This document shows positions 1 to 5,150 of a DNA stretch of 9,164 bases, piece by piece. The notes below the pieces were generated by a model. The model was not told the DNA's origin, ran no database searches, and worked only from the letters and a program-made list of their open reading frames with translations. Origin of the DNA: an uncultured Clostridiaceae bacterium (lineage in GTDB: Bacteria > Bacillota > Clostridia > Clostridiales > Oxobacteraceae); NCBI GenBank assembly GCA_937900065.1, contig CALCDS010000144.1, forward strand, positions 1 through 9,164, read 5' to 3'. Numbering within the stretch: the first letter of the stretch is position 1; every line of letters begins with the position of its first letter. A program made the translations under genes and the position numbers.

Positions 1-5
1 ATAAA

Positions 6-40
6 AAGTGGTATAAAGTAGAGATCAATTTACACCACTT
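6..40. repeat. Inverted repeat overlapping the -35 box
   Basis: The arms are 6-17 (AAGTGGTATAAA) and 29-40 (TTTACACCACTT), with an 11-nt loop. Eleven of twelve positions pair. The single A-C mismatch of the + strand becomes a G-U pair in a minus-strand transcript, where the stem would be followed by five U residues (complement of 3-7). It could therefore be a minus-strand terminator or an operator, since its right arm supplies the first two bases of the putative -35 box. No minus-strand gene that it could terminate is visible to its right. Confidence 0.45.
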
Positions 41-67
41 GACAAGACGTTATCGATTATTTGTAAA
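39..67 (+). promoter_or_regulatory. Putative sigma-A promoter of the V-ATPase operon
   Basis: A perfect -35 box TTGACA lies at 39-44. After a 17-nt spacer comes TGTAAA at 62-67, which matches four of six bases of the -10 consensus TATAAT. Transcription would start near 74-76, leaving a leader of about 130 nt before the first gene. It is the best promoter-like pair in the leader and the only TTGACA there. The weak -10 and the lack of expression data keep the call tentative. Confidence 0.5.
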
Positions 68-94
68 CTAATCGTGCAGCATGACTGTATTCAA

Positions 95-147
95 AACAAA
101 AGGGACTTTAATAAAATGAATTTTCTTTTGTTATTATATAACAGGAG
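95..147 (+). promoter_or_regulatory. Leader RNA with two mutually exclusive hairpins
   Basis: AACAAAAG (95-102) is the perfect complement of CTTTTGTT (125-132), extendable by two G-U pairs and one A-U pair. The same 3' arm can instead pair with 138-147: CTTTTGTTAT (125-134) against ATAACAGGAG, a 10-bp stem with a UAU loop and two G-U pairs. Only one hairpin can form at a time, as in attenuator-like leaders. No clean U-run follows either stem and no known riboswitch core is recognisable, so a regulatory role is inference and AT-rich chance pairing is possible. Confidence 0.25.
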
Positions 148-206
148 TATTAAAATAAAAGTATATCTTTTTAAACAACACCTTGCTGATTGGAGGGATG
201 TTCTAA

Positions 207-515
207 ATGGAGGACATAATTATGAAAGTAATGTCCATTGACAGAGAAGCCAATGACATTATGAAACAGACGCAAGAATATCTTGAAGCCAAAGAAAAGG
301 ACATAAAGAGCAGCATTGAAGAAATGAGGTCTGAGATAATGGAAAAGACCAAAAGTGAAACCAAAGCCATGTATGATTCTGTGGTAAAGGATGCAGAGAA
401 TGAAGCTTCAAAAATACGCGAAAATGCCAAAAAACAGTGCGATGAGTTGGAGAACAATTTCAATAAGGTAAAGGGAAAACTTGAAAAGGACCTCTTTACT
501 CGTATTTTTAGATAG
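207..515 (+). CDS. V-type ATPase peripheral-stalk subunit (AhaH/NtpF-like, also called G or H)
   Basis: This 102-residue, all-helical, highly charged protein is expected to form a long coiled coil with subunit E. The E/helix pair is the peripheral stalk that stops the A/B head from turning with the rotor. The sequence shows the family pattern: an N-terminal stretch resembling I-I-x-x-[VIM]-x-x-x-[DE]-x-E-A-x-x-I (residues 4-18), then uninterrupted Lys/Glu/Ala-rich heptads to about residue 92. It has no membrane segment and no Pro or Gly before Gly90. Length fits the family (about 100-110). Two starts are possible. ATG at 207 has GGAGG at 192-196, and in-frame ATG at 222 (97 residues) has its own GGAGG at 209-213. 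I chose 207 because the extra residues fit the family's N-terminus. It is the first gene of the operon, as in Enterococcus ntpF and archaeal ahaH. Low-complexity coiled coils are easily confused, so the call rests partly on position. Confidence 0.82.
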   Translation: MEDIIMKVMSIDREANDIMKQTQEYLEAKEKDIKSSIEEMRSEIMEKTKSETKAMYDSVVKDAENEASKIRENAKKQCDELENNFNKVKGKLEKDLFTRIFR

Positions 516-533
516 GGTATGGGGGAGAATGTT

Positions 534-1583
534 ATGGATAACACCACAAGGTATGCTTCTGTAAATACAAAAGTGAGAGCACTTGAAGGTCGCATGCTGG
601 AAACCCAGGATTATTTGAACCTGTTATCTAAAAAGAGCGTCCCTGAAATTGCAGCTTATCTAAAGCAAAAAACTCATTATATGGATATATTATCTAAAGC
701 CGATGAAAACCAAATGCATCGGCTCCAGCTTGAAAACTTGATTAAGGAGAGCCACATAGATGGTTTGAACAAAATAGCCTATTATTTCAATGGTGTATAT
801 AAAGATTTTTATATGTCCTTATATATGAAATATGAAATAGAAGATTTAAAAGCCGTGCTAAGGGCTATCAAGATCAAAAAAGCTGATGAGCTTGATTACG
901 GTTCACTTGTGCATATTGGAATTTACAGCCCTATAGATAAAGGGACAATGTTATCATCAAAGAATTGCAGGGATTTTGTAAACAACCTCAAAGGAACGGT
1001 TTATTATGATTACTTGCAGGGCTTCTCAAATGTTATGGATGATATGGACCTTTTTAGAATCCAGATGACGCTTGATCTTGCATATTTTGACCTTTTCTAT
1101 AGAAGCATGCAAAAGATGAATAAGTCCGATAGAAAGATAGTTGAGCATGTGCAAGGTGTAAATGTGGATTTATTAAACCTTCAGTGGATATACAGGGGTC
1201 TTAAGTTTTATAATTTGTCTCCTGAAGAATTATTTAACTATACAATAGGTTATGGTGAAGCACTGAGCAGGGAGTATATAAAGGAGCTTTGCTATTCTAA
1301 AGATATTGAGGAGTATCAAAAAAAAGTGCTGAAAGGCAGGTATGGTTTCGTATTTGACCATGGACGCACAAAAGATATTTTAATGGAGAGACGTATTTTA
1401 AGGTACCAGCATTACAAGCTGATAACGACATTAAAGAAGAACCTAGGTATGAATATTTCTCAAGTAATTGCATATGAACTGCTTCTTGAAGATGAAGTAA
1501 GGGATATAGTCTCTATAATAGAGAGTGTACGATACGGCATGGCCGTGGATGCGGCAAAGAAATTTTTAATAAGAGAGTTATAA
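534..1583 (+). CDS. atpC: V-type ATPase subunit C (AC39/d family)
   Basis: Subunit C (349 residues) is the funnel-shaped adaptor that sits on the K ring and holds the foot of the D/F axle, so it links ATP hydrolysis to ring rotation. The protein is helical and soluble, as expected for the vATP-synt_AC39 family. The N-terminus Y-A-S-V-N-T-K-V-R-A-L-E-G-R-M-L is typical, as are the E-D-L-K-A-V-L-R motif near residues 102-109 and the similar N-L-Q-W-I-Y-R-G motif near 216, which reflect the internal repeats of the fold. Length matches bacterial homologues (about 320-350). ATG 534 is preferred over in-frame ATG 519, because GGGGGAG at 521-527 is well spaced from 534 while 519 has almost no ribosome site. 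The gene follows the stalk gene by 18 nt and precedes I by 16 nt. In Enterococcus and methanogen operons C lies between E and F, so its place here is different. Confidence 0.93.
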   Translation: MDNTTRYASVNTKVRALEGRMLETQDYLNLLSKKSVPEIAAYLKQKTHYMDILSKADENQMHRLQLENLIKESHIDGLNKIAYYFNGVYKDFYMSLYMKYEIEDLKAVLRAIKIKKADELDYGSLVHIGIYSPIDKGTMLSSKNCRDFVNNLKGTVYYDYLQGFSNVMDDMDLFRIQMTLDLAYFDLFYRSMQKMNKSDRKIVEHVQGVNVDLLNLQWIYRGLKFYNLSPEELFNYTIGYGEALSREYIKELCYSKDIEEYQKKVLKGRYGFVFDHGRTKDILMERRILRYQHYKLITTLKKNLGMNISQVIAYELLLEDEVRDIVSIIESVRYGMAVDAAKKFLIREL

Positions 1584-1587
1584 GGTT

Positions 1588-1602
1588 GGAGGTGGTTGCT
1601 TG
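1588..1602 (+). promoter_or_regulatory. Ribosome binding site fixing a TTG start for subunit I
   Basis: GGAGG at 1588-1592 is followed by 7 nt and TTG at 1600-1602. No ATG lies at a suitable distance; the nearest in-frame ATG at 1615 is 22 nt away. This supports TTG initiation. Confidence 0.75.
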
Positions 1603-3606
1603 TCTGTTGAAAAAATGGAAATGATGAACGTTATCGGCCATATAGGCGATCTTGATAAAGTGTCTACTGAGATAATCCGAAGCGGGTGTGTGCAGATTGT
1701 CAATGCTTTAAATGAGATAAATCAAAATGATTTTACCGTTCTTATGCCTGGACAAAATGTAAACATGCTTACGGATTTATGCTTTATTAAACCATATAAA
1801 GGATTGAGCCTTCCTTCTGAAATCAACGAGAAGATAGTTGAACTCACTAGTATATTCGATATTCCAAGGGTTATAAGGAGCAAATATATCGAGGAAGATT
1901 ACAAGCTTGAAGATATGGTATCAAAGGTTGAACAAATATATGATGAGGTTACAAAACATAATAAAGATCTCAAAACATTAAAAGATGAAGTGGACAAGAT
2001 TAAGTTTCTAATAGAAGATTTCAAATGCATCAAGGGGCTTCAGATCGATATGCAAGAGCTTAGAAATATGAAATATTTTGAGTTTAAGGTTGGAAAGCTA
2101 ACAAAGGAGAACTTTGACAAGCTGAATGAAAATATCGAAAATGTTTCATCAATAATATATGAGCTGAGGTCAACACCAGTTTACCATGTGTTCATGTCAC
2201 TGACACCAAAGCCACTAGTGGCTGAAGTTGACAGGATATTTAAATCACTGAACTATGAGGAAGTGGATATACCTTATGACCTTAAGGGTAAACCCATAGA
2301 AATTATCGACAAGCTTACCGAAATTGAGCAAGAGAAAGAAAAGCAAATGCAGGATATAAATGATGTGATATTGCAGTTGAGAGCAAAGTACGCCCCTTTT
2401 ATAGATGAAAGTTATACAAGGATGAAGATGCATGAAAAACTAAGAGCAGTTAACAGCGAGGTTGTATGCAGCAATGATTTTTTCTATATGGCAGGATGGG
2501 TGCCTGAAACCTGTAAACAGAAAGTGAAAAAAAAGTTATCGTGTTTTGGAGACGGGCTTATGGTTGTGTTTAAACCACAGTCGGATGTTAAAACAAGCAT
2601 AGTCCCTCCTACAAAGCTCAATAATAATTGGTTTGTAAGGCCTTTTGAGTCGATTGTGAGGATGTATGGCATCCCTTTGTATAACGAAACAGATCCTACA
2701 TGGTTTGTGGCACTTAGCTATATGTTCATGTTTGGATATATGTTTGGGGATTTAGGCCAGGGATTTGTTTTTTTGATAGTCGGAATATTTCTCTCGGCAA
2801 AGCTGCACCATCCGAACCTTGGAGGAGTATTGTCAAGAATAGGTGCAAGTTCGATGGTGTTCGGAATCCTCTTTGGCAGCGTATTTGGAAATGAAGAGAT
2901 TTTAAAGCATCCTTTAGTAAGACCGATGGATAACATAAATGCCGTACTTTTAGGCGGTGTGGTAGTGGGAGTGCTGTTTATCACGGTGGGATTTGTATTC
3001 AACCTGGTAAATTCGGTTAAAAGAAGGGATTTGGAAGAAGGAGCATTTGGAAAGAATGGACTTGCAGGGCTTGCGTTTTACTGGCTGCTCCTTTTAAGCG
3101 CATGCAGCATGTTTTTAAATGGTGCTATGCCCGTGCCGCTCCCAGTTATAGTTATAATCCTTTCTTTGCTTCTTGTGCTTATGGTGGTAAAGCAGCCTCT
3201 TGCGAACCTGATAAAGGGTGGCAGGCCTTTGTATGAGGAAGCGCCTGGTGACTATTATATAGAAAGCGGATTTGGGGCTATCGAAACCCTGATAAGCATG
3301 TTAAGCAATACAGTATCCTTTATAAGGGTCGGTGCCTTTGCACTGAACCATGTTGGGTTGTTTGTCGCATTTGCAACGATTGCCGGAATGATGAAGAACA
3401 ACGCCGCAAGTGTTGCTGTCATTGTGATTGGAAACATTGTAATAATAGCTTTGGAAGGTTTGGTTGTGTTCATACAAGGTTTAAGGCTTGAATATTATGA
3501 GCTGTTCAGCAAGTACTACACCGGCGGAGGCATAGAGTATAATCCGGCAAAAGCTGCAATATCATATGATGCCTTGGATTTTACAAAAAATAGAAGAGCA
3601 GATTAA
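1600..3606 (+). CDS. atpI: V-type ATPase subunit I (membrane stator, a-subunit homologue)
   Basis: Subunit I (668 residues) carries the two ion half-channels and docks the peripheral stalks. Residues 1 to about 355 form a hydrophilic arm with coiled-coil stretches near 100-145 and 235-265. Residues about 365-625 hold the hydrophobic membrane domain, beginning with the conserved D-P-T-W-F-V-A-L-S-Y and F-G-D-L-G-Q-G (365-388). The arginines expected to face the ring carboxylate are visible: Arg576 in S-F-I-R-V-G-A and Arg629 in Q-G-L-R-L-E-Y-Y-E, with Gln626 three residues before it and Glu562 upstream. This matches the spacing I recall for the Thermus I subunit. The C-terminus has the usual Y-T-G-G-G-I-E-Y. 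The start is TTG at 1600: GGAGG at 1588-1592 sits 7 nt ahead, and the next ATG (1615) would cut into the first beta strand. An unusually long 85-nt gap follows. Confidence 0.96.
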   Translation: MSVEKMEMMNVIGHIGDLDKVSTEIIRSGCVQIVNALNEINQNDFTVLMPGQNVNMLTDLCFIKPYKGLSLPSEINEKIVELTSIFDIPRVIRSKYIEEDYKLEDMVSKVEQIYDEVTKHNKDLKTLKDEVDKIKFLIEDFKCIKGLQIDMQELRNMKYFEFKVGKLTKENFDKLNENIENVSSIIYELRSTPVYHVFMSLTPKPLVAEVDRIFKSLNYEEVDIPYDLKGKPIEIIDKLTEIEQEKEKQMQDINDVILQLRAKYAPFIDESYTRMKMHEKLRAVNSEVVCSNDFFYMAGWVPETCKQKVKKKLSCFGDGLMVVFKPQSDVKTSIVPPTKLNNNWFVRPFESIVRMYGIPLYNETDPTWFVALSYMFMFGYMFGDLGQGFVFLIVGIFLSAKLHHPNLGGVLSRIGASSMVFGILFGSVFGNEEILKHPLVRPMDNINAVLLGGVVVGVLFITVGFVFNLVNSVKRRDLEEGAFGKNGLAGLAFYWLLLLSACSMFLNGAMPVPLPVIVIILSLLLVLMVVKQPLANLIKGGRPLYEEAPGDYYIESGFGAIETLISMLSNTVSFIRVGAFALNHVGLFVAFATIAGMMKNNAASVAVIVIGNIVIIALEGLVVFIQGLRLEYYELFSKYYTGGGIEYNPAKAAISYDALDFTKNRRAD

Positions 3607-3608
3607 AA

Positions 3609-3650
3609 GTTGAAGCTTTCAAAAGTTCAAAATCAACATGTTTGTTCAAT
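3609..3650 (+). repeat. K-flanking element 1 (between I and K)
   Basis: The element contains TCAAAATCAACA at 3627-3638 followed by TGTTTGTTCAA, which matches 20 of 23 bases of the element after K (4144-4166). TTGAA (3610-3614) can pair with TTCAA (3645-3649) around the repeat. A small local hairpin (3610-3614 with 3618-3622) competes with that. It lies in the 85-nt gap upstream of K, about 40 nt before the K start. The function is unknown; RNA processing, mRNA stabilisation or boosted translation of K are possibilities. Confidence 0.5.
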
Positions 3651-3691
3651 CAGCCATATACTACAGAAATATGATTTTAGGAGGAAATAAA

Positions 3692-4117
3692 ATGTATATT
3701 ATATTATTGTTAACTCTCTTTATTGTGGTATCAACGATTGCCGCAGGAATCATAATGAGGTTTAAAGAAACTGGAAAATTGAGTGGCAGGGGTAAATCGG
3801 TGCTTAAGGCGAATATTTCAGCCTTTATACCGGTCATGGCTGCAGCCGTAATAATGTTCATACCAAGAGTGGCCAATGCAGCCGTTGAAGGTTCAGCATC
3901 AAACGCAACCGGTCTTGGATATATTGCAGCTGCATTATCAACAGGCCTTGCCACAATTGCAACCGGAATTGCCGTTGGTTCTGTCGGCTCATCAGCACTT
4001 GGCGCTGTTTCGGAGGATTCCAAAATGCTCGGCAAAACATTGATATTTGTAGGGCTTGCAGAAGGTATTGCAATATATGGGCTTATCGTATCCATAATGA
4101 TACTTGGAAGGATCTAA
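3692..4117 (+). CDS. atpK: V-type ATPase subunit K (rotor-ring proteolipid, c-subunit homologue)
   Basis: Subunit K (141 residues) multimerises into the membrane rotor ring that carries ions. Four hydrophobic segments are visible: about 1-22, 41-64, 74-105 and 113-138. The last two form a c-type hairpin rich in Gly/Ala/Ser, with the polar loop S-E-D-S-K (107-111) and the ion-binding carboxylate Glu124 in A-E-G-I-A-I-Y-G-L. The first two segments lack a carboxylate and are not clearly c-like. A-N-A-A at 61-64 resembles a signal-peptidase site. Glu124 minus 29 residues is Val95, where Enterococcus hirae NtpK has the Na+ ligand Gln110, which suggests proton coupling (inference). ATG 3692 is chosen for its AGGAGG at 3679-3684 with a 7-nt gap. 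In-frame ATG 3638 has no ribosome site. Related repeats flank the gene. Confidence 0.94.
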   Translation: MYIILLLTLFIVVSTIAAGIIMRFKETGKLSGRGKSVLKANISAFIPVMAAAVIMFIPRVANAAVEGSASNATGLGYIAAALSTGLATIATGIAVGSVGSSALGAVSEDSKMLGKTLIFVGLAEGIAIYGLIVSIMILGRI

Positions 4118-4123
4118 TAAATA

Positions 4124-4173
4124 GGCTATGTTAAAGTAAATGCTCAAAATCAACACCTTTGTTTAACATAACC
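4124..4173 (+). repeat. K-flanking element 2, a strong hairpin between K and F
   Basis: TATGTTAAA (4127-4135) is the exact complement of TTTAACATA (4162-4170). After one mismatch, GG (4124-4125) pairs with CC (4172-4173). The 26-nt loop contains TCAAAATCAACA (4144-4155), shared with the element before K. No U-run follows, so it is unlikely to be a full terminator. It begins 6 nt after the K stop codon, where it could protect or punctuate the K message. That role is inferred. Confidence 0.6.
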
Positions 4174-4197
4174 AATAAATATAAGTGAAGTGATGAT

Positions 4198-4506
4198 ATG
4201 AAAACTTATTTGATATGTGACAACATAGATACACAGGTCGGCATGAGGCTTGCAGGCGTGAAAGGGGTTGTAGTCCACAAAAGGGAAGAAGTCCTGGATG
4301 AGTTGAATAAAATTTTAAGAAACAAAGAGTTCGGCATGATAATAATCACTGAAAAACTGGCATCTTTGGCCAGCAGTGAGATAGAAAAGCTCAAGCTCAA
4401 TATGGGCATCCCGCTTATTGTCGTAATACCTGACAGGCATGGTACCATAAGAGGAAAGGACTCAATAACAAAATATATAAAAGAATCTATAGGCCTTAAG
4501 ATATGA
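4198..4506 (+). CDS. atpF: V-type ATPase subunit F (central axle)
   Basis: Subunit F (102 residues; called NtpG in Enterococcus) binds subunit D to form the rotating central axle and can modulate hydrolysis. The protein has the small alpha/beta fold pattern of the family. An N-terminal strand (residues 2-7) is followed by the alternating strand V-V-V-H-K, a helix (29-40), the strand M-I-I-I-T-E (48-53), a helix, and the hallmark I-P-L-I-V-V-I-P (71-78) leading into a Gly-containing loop. The C-terminal S-I-T-K-Y-I-K-E-S-I-G helix is typical. Length is usual (about 100-110). ATG 4198 follows a purine-rich GAAGTGAT site. The gene comes after the hairpin that follows K and sits 10 nt before E. 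F lies before E here, whereas in most described operons it directly precedes A. Confidence 0.92.
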   Translation: MKTYLICDNIDTQVGMRLAGVKGVVVHKREEVLDELNKILRNKEFGMIIITEKLASLASSEIEKLKLNMGIPLIVVIPDRHGTIRGKDSITKYIKESIGLKI

Positions 4507-4516
4507 GGTGATGATT

Positions 4517-5143
4517 ATGACTACTATAGATGACAAGCTGAAGCTGTTTGCCAATGTAGTTCTTGAGAAGGTTGAGAAAGACTCAAAACAGCGCGTTTAT
4601 GAAGCAACCAATAATTATGATAAATGTCTTGAACATGAGAGAAAGAAAATACTTATGGAATCTCAAAACATGGTAAATCAGATGAGGAGAAAGGCAGAGT
4701 CCGAAAGGGAGCAGATATTGTCAGAGGCTAACATTGAAGGCCAGCACAGCCTTTTAAAGAAGAGAAAGGAATTATTTGATATTACCGTGGAAGACATAAA
4801 GGTCTTAGCTGAAGAATTTACTTCTCAACCTGAATACTTGGAGTTTCTTGAGAAATGCATTAAAAACAGCATTTCAAAGGTTAAAGGTTTAAATGCTGTG
4901 TTGCAGCTAAAAGCTGACGATATTGAAAAATATGGCGATGATATAAAATCGATAGTTGAGAAGTATAAAAGATCTGATATGCAGGTGTCAATTTCACCTT
5001 CCAAAGGCAAAATACTTGGAGGGTGTATATGTGAGGATGAAAATCATACAATGAGGGCTGATTCCTCCATGCTTACTATGATAGATGATAACCATGCACT
5101 TATTGGAAAGACGTTGATTGATAAAATTGGACAGAGCAGGTGA
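4517..5143 (+). CDS. atpE: V-type ATPase subunit E (peripheral stalk)
   Basis: Subunit E (208 residues) pairs with the small coiled-coil subunit to build the peripheral stalk, and its globular C-terminal part binds the top of subunit B. Residues about 5-100 are a long charged helix (many Glu, Lys, Arg and Gln), interrupted by no Pro or Gly until Gly78. Residues about 105-200 form an alpha/beta domain with the family signature around I-L-G-G-C-I-C-E-D (164-172), then a D-N-type segment and a closing helix. Length is slightly above the 190-200 usual in bacteria. Three in-frame starts lie close together: GTG 4508, ATG 4511 and ATG 4517. ATG 4517 is chosen because GAGGTGAT (4505-4512) is correctly placed only for it. 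That site overlaps the stop codon of F, which suggests translational coupling. The stop codon of E in turn overlaps the ribosome site of A. Confidence 0.9.
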   Translation: MTTIDDKLKLFANVVLEKVEKDSKQRVYEATNNYDKCLEHERKKILMESQNMVNQMRRKAESEREQILSEANIEGQHSLLKKRKELFDITVEDIKVLAEEFTSQPEYLEFLEKCIKNSISKVKGLNAVLQLKADDIEKYGDDIKSIVEKYKRSDMQVSISPSKGKILGGCICEDENHTMRADSSMLTMIDDNHALIGKTLIDKIGQSR

Positions 5144-5150
5144 ACTTATG
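5138..5150 (+). promoter_or_regulatory. Ribosome binding site spanning the E stop, deciding the start of subunit A
   Basis: AGGTGA at 5138-5143 contains the TGA stop of E and lies 4 nt before ATG 5148. It argues for ATG 5148 rather than the longer in-frame TTG at 5118, which has no ribosome site and lies inside E. Confidence 0.8.

Noticed and set aside
81..119. Possible 12-residue leader peptide (ATG 81 to TGA 117-119)
   Set aside because: It has no Shine-Dalgarno site and no run of regulatory codons, and such short frames are frequent by chance.
173..185. Third copy of the K-flanking repeat in the leader (CAACACCTT shared)
   Set aside because: Only nine contiguous bases match, without matching pairing arms. 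This is too short to claim in AT-rich DNA.
519..533. Longer C starting at ATG 519
   Set aside because: It has almost no Shine-Dalgarno spacing, whereas ATG 534 has GGGGGAG 6 nt upstream.
3638..3691. Longer K starting at ATG 3638
   Set aside because: It has no ribosome site, and the start falls inside the repeat element. ATG 3692 has a strong AGGAGG at good spacing.
3661..4095. Open frame of 144 codons on the minus strand over K
   Set aside because: It is antisense to the Gly/Ala-rich K gene. Stop-free antisense frames are expected there, and the Pro/Ala/Thr-rich translation resembles no known protein.
5118..5147. Longer A starting at TTG 5118
   Set aside because: It would overlap the end of E without a ribosome site. 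The family N-terminus begins at ATG 5148.
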